A DNA stretch of 64,000 nt from NCBI RefSeq assembly GCF_037176765.1, contig NC_090023.1, forward strand, positions 10,120,542 through 10,184,541, read 5' to 3'. Source of the DNA: Anolis sagrei. Lineage: Eukaryota > Chordata > Lepidosauria > Squamata > Anolidae. Below are positions 9,335 through 20,400 of the stretch, in pieces (position 1 is the stretch's first letter; the number at the start of each line of letters is the position of its first letter). The translations under genes and the position numbers were made by a program. The notes under the pieces are model-generated. The model saw only the letters and a program-made list of their open reading frames with translations, ran no database searches and had not been told where the DNA came from.

Positions 9335-9940
9335 CAAAAGCCAATGGGATTTTGGCCTGCATCAATAGGAGTATAGTGTCTAGATCTAGGGAAGTCATGC
9401 TACCCATTCTCTATTATGCCTTGGTTAGACCACACCTGGAATATTGTGTCCAATTCTGGGCACCACAATTCAAGAGAGATATTGACAAGCTGGAATGTGT
9501 CCAGAGGAGGGCGACTAAAATGATCAATAGTCTGGAGAACAAGCCCTATGAGGAGTGGCTTAAAGAACTGGGCATGTTTAGCCTGAAGAAGAGAAGGCTG
9601 AGAGGAGACATGATAGCCATGTATAAATATGTGAGAGGAAATCATAGAGAGAAGGGAGCAAGCTTGTTTTCTGCTGCCCTGGAGACTAGGACGTGGAACA
9701 ATGGCTTCAAACTACAAGAGAGGAGATTCCATCTGAACATCAGGAAGAACTTCCTGACTGTGAGATCCGTTCAGCAGTGGAACTCTCTGCCCCGGAGTGT
9801 GGTGAAGGCTCCTTCTTTGGAAGCTTTTAAACAGAGGTTGGATGATGCTTTGAATGCAATTTTCCTACTTCTTGGCAGGGGGTTGGACCGGATGCCCCAT
9901 GAAGTCTCTTCCAACTCTATGATTCTAGTATTCTGTGTTT
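9335..9940 (+). mobile_element. CR1 LINE 3' portion
   Basis: A ~190-codon frame: [67 protein letters not shown], then the CR1 terminus TCTTCCAACTCTATGATTCT. Confidence 0.92.
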
Positions 9941-10165
9941 CAATACATTGCAATGTTTTGGTACTAAAGTCGTAAATACAGTAATTACTACATAACATTA
10001 TTGTGTATTGAACTGCTTTTTCTGTTGATTTGCTGTAAAAGATGATGTTTTGGTGCTTAATTTGTAAAATCATAACATAATTTGACATTTACTGGTAATA
10101 GGCTTTTCCTTAATCTCTCCTTATTATCAAACATTTTTACTTATCCAACGAGATTCTACTGTAGT
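9941..10165 (-). mobile_element. Tigger-like fragment
   Basis: Right part of the family at 8725-9059, ending TTATCCAACGAGATTCTACT. It directly follows the CR1 3' end. Confidence 0.6.
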
Positions 10166-10444
10166 ATCAAACTGCATTAATTCTACAGTGTAGATGCACT
10201 TAGAAGTTGTTCTAACTGTGGTCCAACCTTTAGGTTCCTTTCCTTTTTAACTGTTTATGAGTCTGGAATTATTATATTTGTTTTGAAATTTCCTTCCCCC
10301 CAAAAATGATACGACCTTAAGAGTTTATGACTCTGGAATTAGTTTATGATTCTGGAAACCTCAATGGTGACATGCAGGAAAAAAAATCCATAAAAGCAAA
10401 CAATTGGGATGCTAAAAATATGCAATAGAACAGGACATTGGGGT
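10166..10444. other. Decayed repeats
   Basis: Holds the MITE motif ATTAATTCTACAGTGTAGAT and an inverted match to the 5447-5745 repeat. No gene. Confidence 0.4.
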
Positions 10445-10550
10445 TTGGGTTGTAGTTTTTTTTGGGCTATATGGCCATGGTCTAGAGGCATTCTCTCCTG
10501 ACATTTTGCCTGCATCTACGGCAAGCATCCTCAGAGGTAGTGAGTTTGTT
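10445..10550 (-). mobile_element. Single-arm Penelope-like/hammerhead fragment
   Basis: One arm only (TTTTTTTTGGGCTATATGGC to CATCCTCAGAGG). The hammerhead core at 10495-10537 is degraded in its GAAA box. Confidence 0.6.
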
Positions 10551-10886
10551 TGCTTCCTCCAAGCTTAGATTTTGTATTTTTTTGAATCAGATATTTGATT
10601 AGGAAGCATAAGAAGAAAAGTATGGATGACTGGAAGAGTTTGTGATTTGTCTTTTCCTAAATAGGGATAAATCACTTACCTGCAGACTCTGCCAACAATC
10701 CTTTAAATATTTACAGCGACTGCAGTATAAGGGTCACAATTTGGATGATTTGCCAGGTTACCTATAGAGAGAAAGGAGAAGACCAGCCTATAGAGTTGAA
10801 TCAACGCTCTGAGTCCCCTTCAAGGCAAGAAGGATGGGTTATAAATACAGTGAATAAAAATAAATAAATACATTTTTTATTAATAC
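10551..10886. other. Unannotated stretch with L2-like tail
   Basis: No gene. ATAAATACAGTGAATAAAAATAAATA near 10840 resembles an L2 3' tail. Confidence 0.35.
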
Positions 10887-11743
10887 ACTAGCGGTCCCCT
10901 GCCACACTTTGCTGTGGCCCAGTCTGGTGATCTGGAAAATAAAGCAATGAGAAAGTGTTGGTTTCTAATACGTATATGTAATGTCTTTATGCTTGTTGGT
11001 AAACTGTATTGTCTTGCTGTTTCTTTGCCAGTGTTGATGTCTGGTTTGCCTACTCTGGAACATGCAACATATCATTGTCCTTCTTTAGGGTTCCCTTTCA
11101 GATCTTTGATATTGCATCTGTCATATACATATATGTGTGTGTGTGAATGGCTGGATGGCCCTTTGTCAGGAAGGCTTTGATTATGTTTTCTTGCCCTGGT
11201 GAAGGGAGTTGGACTGGATGGCCTTAGATGGTCTAGTTTCCCCAAACTCCCCCAGTGTTCACATTTCGGCATATTGAGGATTCGTGCCAAGTTTGGTCCA
11301 GATCCATCATAGTTTGAGTTCACAGTGCTCTCTGGATGTAGGTGAACTATAACTCCAAAACTCAAGGTCACCCTTCCAGTATTTTCTGTTGGTCATGGGA
11401 GTTCTGTTTGCCAAGCTTGGTTCAGTTCCATTGTTGGTGGGGTTCAGCATGCTCTTTGTTTGTAGGTGAACTATAAATCCCACCGATTACTACTCCCAAA
11501 TGACAAAACCAACCCCCTCAACTCCACCATTATTCAAATTTGGGCCTATCAGATATTTGTGCCAAATTTGGTCCAATGAATGAAAACATATCCTACGTAT
11601 GAGATATTTACATGACAATTCATAACAGTAGCAAAATGACAGTTATGAAGTAGCAATGTAAAATAATTTTATGTTTGGGGGTCACCACAACATGGGGAAC
11701 TGGCATTAAGGGGTTGAGGCATTAGGAAGGTCGAGAAACACTG
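10887..11743 (+). mobile_element. Unclassified ACTAGCGGTCCCCTGCC repeat joined to SPIN-like sequence
   Basis: The left unit starts ACTAGCGGTCCCCTGCCACA with a short GCCAC...GTGGC hairpin. From about 11235 the sequence is the shared SPIN-type interior (GGTGAACTATAACTCCAAAA, TGGTCCAGATCCATCAT). The right end, GGTCGAGAAACACTG, is a SPIN terminus. Confidence 0.6.
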
Positions 11744-11824
11744 CTCTAAGGGAAACTGCAACCTCGTATTTGTAGGATCCGATTGGTCTTTCCAATATTT
11801 CCATACTGGAGTGAAGAGATTAAT

Positions 11825-11985
11825 TGTTGTTCTGTGCCTTCAAGTTGACCCAAGTGTATGGTACACTCGACTCCTGAATTTTCTTGGGTGCCATTGCATT
11901 CCTATGAGGATGAGAGAGTGTGACTTACCCAAAGTCATCCAATGGTTTTCCATGGCTCAGAATTAAAACTCTGATTACAACTCCC
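11825..11985 (+). mobile_element. SINE-like fragment (GTGCCTTCAAGT family)
   Basis: GTTCTGTGCCTTCAAGTTGA followed by CAAAGTCATCCAATGG and GGTTTTCCATGGCTCAG; a related copy is at 42353-42505. Family not named with certainty. Confidence 0.45.
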
Positions 11986-12646
11986 TTGCTGACCTGGTTA
12001 TGTTAACTGAGTGTTGTTATCTCCCCAAATTATTTCTTCCAGGATCTGCAGATTGGATTGGATGGTCCTTGTGGTCTCTTCTATGATTCTATCAAAAATC
12101 TTTCCATGCATGCTAATAAGTTTGTGTATCACACCTTTGAAATGCTGCAGCATCCAGTTGTCCCTGGGAACTGTGGATGTTGTTTAGCAATGGATATAAT
12201 CAATCCCGGATTGTCCAATGATTGATTCCAGTGAGGCAGAGGTGCAGTGATGTAATATTTTGGCTAGCATAGAAGGAGGTGGTTTCAAATAGGATATGAA
12301 GGACAGTGAGGTCAGGTATATTTTTCTTTTTGGCTTCTGTTTATGCTGCTGCAGGCCTTTGGGGAGACGGGATGAAGCTGATGAGAAAGCGTCTCCTTCT
12401 CCACCTCCTCTCTGTGTACTTTATGCAGAAAAATTGTAGCCATAAGCAAGAAGCCACCCTTGATTGTATTCAGACGTTTCTACACAGAACAGCCTGCTTA
12501 TGGGTTTGGTTCTGTAAAATGAACCATAGCTGAACCTTGGACTTTCACGGATTTAACTTTCATGGATTTGATTATTCACGTTTGTCATTAATTAGGCGTG
12601 TTGTACCCTACCTTGCGTCTTGAGGAGAGTCAGGTATTTATTAATC
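11986..12646. other. Unannotated stretch with a CR1 3' scrap
   Basis: A CR1-like end (GGTCTCTTCTATGATTCTAT) at about 12045-12110 on +; otherwise no gene or repeat recognised. Confidence 0.35.
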
Positions 12647-13544
12647 ACTAGCCGTCCCCTGCCACACGTTGCTGTGGCCCAGCCTAGTGATCTGGAAAAT
12701 AAAGTAACGAGAAAGTGTTGGCTTCTAATATATGTAATTTCTTTATGTTTGTGGGTAAACAGCATTTCTTGCTGTTTCTTTGTCAGTGTGGATGTGAAGA
12801 TTGCCTGGTTTGCCTACTCTGGAACAGGCAACATATCATTGTCCTTCTTTAGGGGTTCCTTTCAAATCTATGATACTATGTGCGTGTGTGAATCATAAAT
12901 ATCTAACTATATCTATGGCTGGATGACTCTTTGTTAGGAGGGCTTTAATATACATTTTTTTACCCTGGTGAAGTTGGACTGGATGGCCTTAATTATTTTC
13001 TGTTGGTCATGGGGCTTCTGTGTGGGAAGTCTGCCCCAATTCTGTCGTTGATGGGGTTCAGAATGCTCTTTGATTGTAGGTGAACTATAAATCTCAGTAA
13101 CTACAACTCCCAAATGTCAAGGTCTATTTCCCACAAACTCCATCTGTGTTCATATTTGGGCGTATTGAGTACTTGTGCCGAGTTCTGTCCAGACCCATAA
13201 TTGTTTCAGTCCACACTGCTCTCTGGATGTAGGTGAACTACAACTCCCAAACTCAAGGTCAATGCCCACCAAACCCTTCTAATGTTTTCTGTTGTTTATG
13301 GGAATCCTGTGTGCCACATTTGGTTCAATTCCATCATTGGTGGAGTTCAGAATGCTCTTTGATTGTAGGTGAACTATAAATCCCAGCAACTACAACTCCC
13401 AAATGACAAAATCAAATTTTTTTGAGTGAAGGGCGTACATTGGGTTGTTAGGTGTATGCTGTCCAAATTTGGTGTCAATTCATCCAGTAGGTTTTGAGTT
13501 ATGTTAATCCCACAAATGAATATTACATTTTTATTTATATAGAC
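12647..13544 (+). mobile_element. Unclassified ACTAGCCGTCCCCTGCC repeat, full-looking copy
   Basis: Starts ACTAGCCGTCCCCTGCCACA and ends GTTTTGAGTTATGTTAATCC ... TTTTTATTTATATAGAC. It contains the same GGTGAACTACAACTCCCAAA segments as SPIN-like copies. No coding capacity. Confidence 0.65.
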
Positions 13545-13693
13545 TATGTTGTTGTTGCTATTCTTGTTGCCTTTCGGTGCTGTCAGCTTGGCTCTCATGT
13601 ATGATGACTTTCTGAGTGAGAGATGTCCACGTGCCTCAGGCTTCATCAGCCCTTCTCCGGTCTAGCAAACTGAGGTCCATCACGTCTTTGACC

Positions 13694-14294
13694 AGGGGTG
13701 CATCTAGACTGTAAAATTAGCACAGTTTGCCATCATTTAAATTCCTTTTGGTCAATACTGGGAGTTGTAGGTTTACACGATCTTTAGCTTTCTCTGCCAA
13801 AGAGGGATGATGCCTCACCATACTACAATTTTCAGGATTCCATAGCATCGAGCCATGGTAATTAAGGTAGCATCAGACTGCATTCATTCTACAGTGTAGA
13901 TCAGTGGTTCCCAACCTTTTTTTTTTTTTGACCCGGGATCCCTTTGACCAGGGTCCATTCTCCAACATTAGTACCAAAAGGATTACAAATCAGTTTTTGG
14001 TCAACTTTAGATTTGGTTTGATTATTTGGGGTGCTGATTCACAAAACTGCATTGGATAGACCACATCGGCTCTAGTTTCTAATACAGAACATATGCCAAC
14101 CAGTAGTCACCATCTGCTTGCTCACAGAAAACCATATTTAATAAGCCTTGACACTATAAGAAAATTTTGCGAGGCCAGTCTCTCTCGTTGCAACGGCGTA
14201 GTAACAGTGAGGCCACAGACTATATTTTAGTTCTTATGGACCACTGGTTGTCCATGGACCACAGGTTGGGAACCTCTAGTGTAGATGCACCCTG
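13694..14294. mobile_element. MITE (GGGTGCATCTACACTGTAGA family) split by a hAT
   Basis: The left arm is GGTGCATCTAGACTGTAAAA; the right arm is TAGATGCACCC at 14284-14293. Its interior (CCATAGCAT, GCATTCATTCTACAGTGTAG) recurs at 16440, 22960, 27300 and 45690. It is interrupted by the element at 13902-14278. Confidence 0.6.
13902..14278. mobile_element. Non-autonomous hAT with 8-bp target duplication
   Basis: TIRs CAGTGGTTCCCAACCT and the inverted AGGTTGGGAACCTCTA, flanked by the exact 8-bp repeat GTGTAGAT at 13894-13901 and 14279-14286. 377 bp, no coding sequence. Confidence 0.88.
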
Positions 14295-14574
14295 AGTACC
14301 TGTGAACATACTTCTTTTACTACTGCCTTTTTACTTTACCAATCATTATTTTCTCCCTAATAAGTCATGCGGACTCATATATCCAAAGCATAATAGTGTC
14401 AGCTTTGTTATTTTCACTTCTAGGGAGATGAAAGATTATTCTCAGACTCATTTTTTGACTTCAGTTGCCATCTGCAAAATTCTTCTCCAAAACTGTATTC
14501 CAAATGAGTTGATTCTCTTTTTCTCAAGCTTCTTTAATATCCATCTTTCACCACCATATATAGAAAATTGTAGT

Positions 14575-14800
14575 TGGAGAGCCAACATGGTGTAGTGGCT
14601 TGAGCATTGGACTAAGACTCTGGAGACAAAGATTCAAACTCTCACCCAACCATGGAAACCTAATGGGTGACCTTGGGCAAGTCACAGTCTCTCAGACAAA
14701 GGCAACATTTCACTGCCAATCTTGCTAAGAAAATCCTGTGATAGGTCCACCTTAGGACCACCTTAAGTCAGAAACAACTTGAAGACACACAGCAACAACA
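14575..14800 (+). mobile_element. tRNA-derived SINE (Squam-type)
   Basis: GAGAGCCAACATGGTGTAGT (A-box region), GATTCAAACTC (B-box), GGGTGACCTTGGGCAAGTCA, ending GTCAGAAACAACTTGAAGAC plus (CAA)n. Typical reptile tRNA SINE layout. Confidence 0.75.
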
Positions 14801-15780
14801 AGTTGGGTGGCCTGTTTAGTTCCTTTAGAGGCTTTTGATTCTATGATGGATGGTACTTCCATGTTGGTACAATTTCCTTAGGCTTCAGTTCTGCTTTAGC
14901 TATCCAAGGTGCTGAACAGTATTCAGAATATCTCCTTTAAAAGATAAGGCCAAAACTGGGTTGAATTTAGGGCCCTACTGACACCAAACTTACCAGTAAA
15001 CACAACCCTGGGTTTAGGCTTTTTTAGGGTGTTGTTATGGCACATTGCCATGTGTCAATATGATGGTACAACATGCCCAAATGTGAACCATGGTGGAGTT
15101 TGGGGGAAATAGACTATTAGAATCACAGAGTTGGAAGAGACCACAAGGGCCATCCAGTCCAACTACCTGTGATGCTATGATTCTAGGATGTCAGGTTTCA
15201 GAAGCACTTAGGGCAAGAATAGGAAGGATGAGATCAGAGTAGAATGGGACATTTGGACACTATGGAGATTGCTATATTGCAACCTGACACATAACCCTCA
15301 TTTCACATTTCATACCAGTGAAATAGTAATTTGATCTTTTGTGCAAAGTGTCAGCCTAACTGAGAGTTGCATTCTGACCTGTCCTAGTGGACTTCCATCA
15401 ACCTTTGTAACACCCCTTTTTAAATTTAATATATTTCCTTGTCTAGTTTAATTAGAAAGAGCAACAGCTTCATTCTTGTACAGTTTGGCTGGATAGAGAA
15501 CAAAATGTGTGGTGCTGCCAACCTCTCTTCCTCCTGTCAGGAAACATGTCAAAACCTAAACATCAGAAAGTTCATAGTTTGCAGAAGTTGCATTTTGGTT
15601 TTAGGAAGGGCAGGGCTTGGAAAAATTACTTTGGAGGACTACAACTCCCATGTTATGCAGCCTTGGATTTTGTATATAAATCAGGGATGGAGATCTAACT
15701 CCTTTGGAGACTTTGGTGGACCATACTTGGTCACACCAAAACACTGACCTCAGATTAGTTCAGGAACCTCTCAAAGTGTA
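14801..15780. other. Mostly unannotated; CR1 3' scrap
   Basis: A CR1 end on - at 15118-15186 (AATCACAGAGTTGGAAGAGA). The rest shows no supported gene. Confidence 0.35.
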
Positions 15781-16265
15781 GTATTTATTTATTTATTTAC
15801 AGTATTTATATTCCACCCTTCTCACCCTGCAGGGGATTCAGGGCAGATTACAATGTACATATACATGCCAAACATTCAATGCCATAGACACACAACATAT
15901 ATAGACAGACATACAGAGGCTATTTAACATGCTAGTTTTTGGGGAGGGTATTCGGGCCACCAGGGGAGCTGTTGCTTCACCGTCCATTTGTGACACTGAT
16001 GAAGTACTTCCTCATTCTTTGCATGCTTGCTGGAGATTTTTATGGTGTCGTAAATTAGTTAAATTAGCCTCCCTGCATACGCAGTACCTAAGTTTCCTAC
16101 TGGACAGATGCAACTGTCTTTCAGGCTGCAAAGGTTGACAGCAAGCTACACAAATTGGTCGGAAGCTCATTCTGACCCGGACTGGCTTCAAACTCATGAC
16201 CTTTTGGATAGTAGTGATCTTAATGCAGCTGACTCCCAGCCAGCTACGCCACAGTCCCAGAATAT
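15781..16265 (-). mobile_element. tRNA-derived SINE with L2-like 3' tail
   Basis: Read on -, it begins GGGACTGTGGCGTAGCTGGC (A-box), has a B-box GGTCATGAGTTTGAAGCC, and ends in an L2-style tail with ATAAATACTGTAAATAAATA. Copies at 41160, 47142 and 48113 share the whole body. Confidence 0.75.
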
Positions 16266-16767
16266 AAATACTGTAAATAAATAAAGTAAATAAATAAGTA
16301 GTAGAAATGCACCCCACATATTTTCTTGGGTATTTGTGTGTGTGTGTGGGTGTGGGTGTGGGTGGGTGTGGATTAGCAAATAAATTTTTGCAAAAATTGT
16401 TTCTATCCTTGTGAGGTGGGCTTGTGACACCACCTGAACATCCATGGTGCTGTGGAATCAAGGGAGCTATAACTTAACATGATTTCTTTCTTTCTATGCC
16501 AAAGACTGTTGGTGCCTGATAGAGCTATATCTCATTGGATTCCATAGCATTGAGTTAGGGGAAAAAATGGTGTCAAAGTACATTAATTCTACTGTGCAAG
16601 TCTACGAAAGCTTGTATTACCAACTTTGTTCTCAAAGATCCCTTTGCATACCGATATTCCTGACTGGCATGGCTACGTCTTTGAATGTGTGATGAAAACC
16701 TTCAGCCTAGAAAGGTGGAGGCTAAATGGCTCGTGAACTGACTTTGTTCTTTCTCCCCATCCCTTAG
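16266..16767. other. USP35 upstream intron end; (GT)n and MITE remnant
   Basis: A GTGTGGGTGTGGGTG tract near 16340-16370, a MITE remnant (CATTAATTCTACTGTGCA) at about 16440-16620, then the pyrimidine tract and CCCTTAG acceptor. Confidence 0.5.
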
Positions 16768-17461
16768 AAGAAGGTCAAGATGGACAAGATCCTTGAAGCC
16801 ATCGTGATGTCGTCTTACCCCGACCACATGAAACAAGGGTTAGTGCGACGTGTCATTGAGGCCTCCAAACAGTCCATGGACAGCGAACAATGTTGGTTGA
16901 TGCTCGAGCTTTCTACCAAACTGTTCCTCGTGGGTGATACCAAGTTCAAGAGGTGGGTTGGCAAAGAAGTCCTGGAAGCCTACGGCCTTTATCACCAGGA
17001 GATCTTTGAAGAGTTTTTCAATGTCCGTTTCCTGCTCAGCCTCCTCCAAGAGGGCTATGGACCTCTTGGCAAAAGAAGCCTGTATGTCTTTGATTACATC
17101 CACCTTGGGTTGGCCTTTGTCTTGGATCGCCCATCCGCTAGTGATATTTTCAGCTTGCTGAGGACCGAAGTTCTCCGGAAGGTCTGCGAGAGGCCGGGAC
17201 TCAAGCAGTGCATGAAAATCAGCAAACTCTTGATCCAGTATCCTCAGTGTATTCCTACGGGGAAACGGCAGGCTCTGTTCTGCCAGCAGCTCATCCGGTG
17301 CATCGGCCAATTCCGAACCACGTCGGGGAGAGAAGAGGCCATCGTGGACTTCCTGGACCACGTCATCAAAGTTGGCCTCTTGCTGCAGAAAATATGGAAG
17401 ACTCAGGTGTCCTCGATTCTCCCATCCTTGAAAGAACTCTTTGCAATAATTTCATCAACTG
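16768..17461 (+). CDS. USP35: USP35 first coding exon (residues 1-227)
   Basis: The exon opens after a polypyrimidine tract and CCCTTAG; 12 nt of 5' UTR precede the ATG at 16780. It encodes the N-terminal helical region from MDKILEAIV to AIISST. It ends with one extra base before GTAAGG (phase 1). The acceptor upstream of the ATG implies at least one further non-coding 5' exon. Confidence 0.95.
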
Positions 17462-20400
17462 GTAAGGAGATCTGGAATGCAACTATATCATTGTTGCTAT
17501 TCATAATTGGGATAAGCCTTGTCTGTATGTCCTGTAAAGAGGTTGACCTCATGGATATGTTGAGGGTAGGTCTGGGGATCAAAATGATGGGTTTTGATAT
17601 GAGAGTCATTCCACAGAGAGAGGAAAGCACCAATACCACATCAAGGGTTAGCTACTCTTGACCTCCAACACCATTTTCCCACCCAAGTGTTCAGAATGGT
17701 CAGAATCCTTTATGTTTCATAGATTCGTAGACTCATAAAATTGGAAGAAACCACAAGGGACAACTCCCTACTATGTAGGCAAATACAATCAAAGCCCTCC
17801 CGATGGATGGCCATCCATCCTCTGCTTAAAAACCTCCAGAGGAGGAGACTCCACTGGACTTGGAGGCAGAATACAGTGTTCTCTCACTTATCGCGGGTGT
17901 TACGTTCCAGGACCATTCGCGAAAAGTGAAAATTCGTGAAGTAGGGACGATATATTTATTTTAATATTTATTCATTATTTTAGTAGTTATACACTATTTT
18001 ATGTCTTTACTAGCCGTCCCCTGCCACGCGTTGCTGTGGCCCACTCTGGTGGTCATGGGGGTTCTGTGTGGGAGGTTTGGCCCAATTCCATCGTTGGTGG
18101 GGTTCAGAATGCTCTGTGATTGTAGGTGAACTACAAATCCCAGCAACTACAACTCCCAAGTGTCAAGATTCTATTTTCCCTGAACTCCACCAGTGTTTAC
18201 GTTTGGGCATATTGAGTATTCTTGTAAGGTTTGGCCCAGATCCATCATTGTTTGAGTCCCCAGTGCTCTCTGGATGTAGGTGAACTACAACTCCAAAACC
18301 AAAGGACACTGCCCACCAAACCCTTCCAGTATTTTCTGTTGGTCGTGGGAGAACTGTGTGCCAAGTTTGGTTCAATTCCATCGTTGGTGGGGTTCAGAAT
18401 GCTCTTTGATTGTAGGTTAACTATAAATCCCAGCAACTACAACTCCCAAATGACAAAATCAATTTGTTTTGAGTGAAGGACATACATTGGGTTGTTAAGT
18501 GTCTTGTGTCCAAATTTGGGGTCAATTCGTCCAGTGGTTTTTGAGTTCTGTTAATCCACAAATTCCACTGTCGAATAACTCCGGCCTCTAGTTCTTCCTA
18601 ATGGTTAGATGGAAATGTGGAGGAAGGTATTTCTCTAACTAAATCAAAAAGAGTAAAGTCACAACGTTTAAGATCCCACCTGCAGGTTCTGATATTGTTT
18701 TGCTTTTGTTTGTGTCTAAATGATCTTGCAGAAGATCAGGACCCACCGTCCATTGCCTTGGCCAGTGTGGTTCAATATGTCCCAATGGAACTAATGGATG
18801 GGATCCTAAGAAACCTCACCAACGACGACAGCATAACAGATGTTCAGATGATGATGGCAATTGGCAGGTAGGAGATACTCCTAGGCAAAAACATACCTGA
18901 ATTGTCGTTGGATGTGCTATGGTGGGTAGTGCTACAAATATGGATTGATGAGAAGTTTGTTCCTTTTTAAAAATGCAGCTGGTTTTCCATGTTCATGGTT
19001 TCTACTATCCATGGCCTAAAAGGAGATCAGAGTACATAGATCAGATTGGGGTGCAGTGTAGGGGAGATGAGGATAATTGATGCATATATCTATGGCTACC
19101 TGTATATTTGTATTTTATTTGAAGAGGACTAGATGTATGTTGTATGTTGTGTCTGCACTGTTTGTTTTTGATAAGGCCAATTGGCTAATCAATAAAAATT
19201 GTACCATCCGTGGATTGCAAATATCCAATGGCGCAATGCATTACACCCTTGAGCCGGCAGGACTGCTGACCAAAAGGTCAGTGGTTTGAATCCAGAGAGC
19301 GGGGCGAGCTTCCTTCTGTCAGCTCCAGCTTCTCATGCGGGGACATAAAAGAAGCCTCCCACAGGATGGTAAAACACCCAGGCTTCCCAGGAACGTTGGT
19401 GGGGTTCAGAATGCTCTTTGATTGTAGGTGAACTGTTAATCCCAGTGACTACTACTCCCAAATGTCAAGTTTTATTTCCCCCAAACTCCATCTGTGTTCA
19501 TATTTGGGCATATGGAATATTCGTACCAAGTTTGGTCCAGATCCATCATTGTGTGAGTCCACAGTGCTCTCTGGATATAGGTGAACTACAACTCCCAAAC
19601 TCAAGGTCAATGCCCACCAAACCCTTCAAGTGTTTTCTGTTGGTCATGAGAGTCCTGTATGCCACTTTTGGTTCAATTCCATCATTTGTAGTTTACTTTG
19701 ATTGTAAGTAAACTACAAATCCCAGCAACTACAACTCCCAAATGACAAAATCATTTTTTTTGAGTGATGGTCACTCCTTGGGTTAGTAGGTGTCTTGTGT
19801 AAAATTTGGTCTCAATTTGCCCAGTGGTTTTTGAGTTATGCTAATCCCACAAAAGATTATGGCAACAAGAATGATTGACAACTGGGAAATAGAGGGAGAA
19901 AACGTGGAGGCCGTGACAGACTGTGTATTTCTAGGTGCAAAGATGACTGCAGATGCAGACTGTGGCCAGGAAATCAGAAGACGCTTACTTCTTGGGAGGA
20001 GAGCAATGTCCAGTCTCGATAAAATAGTAAAGAGTGGAGACATCAGACTGGCAACAAAGATCCATTGCCTAGTCAAAGCCATGGTCTTCCCTGTAGTCAC
20101 CTACGGATGTGAGAGCTGGACCTTAGGGAAGGCTGAGCGAAGGAAGATTGATGTTTTTGAGCTGTGGTGTTGGAGGAAAGTGCTGAGAGTACCTTGGACT
20201 GCGAGAAGATCCAACCAGTCCATCCTCCAGGAAATAAAGCCCGGCTGCTCATTGGAGGGAAGGATACTAGAGACAAAGTTGAAGTCCTTTGGCCACATCA
20301 TGAGGAGACAGGAAAGCCTAGAGAAGACAATGATGCTGGGGAAAGTGGAAGGCAAAAGGAAGAGGGGCCGACCAAGGGCAAGGTGGATGGATGGCATCCT

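Noticed and set aside
14302-14595. A 97-codon frame with a hydrophobic start
   Set aside because: No homology, AT-rich sequence, and it runs into a SINE; chance frame.
16840-17361. 173-codon - strand frame opposite USP35 exon 1
   Set aside because: Antisense shadow of a conserved coding exon with no splice or homology support.
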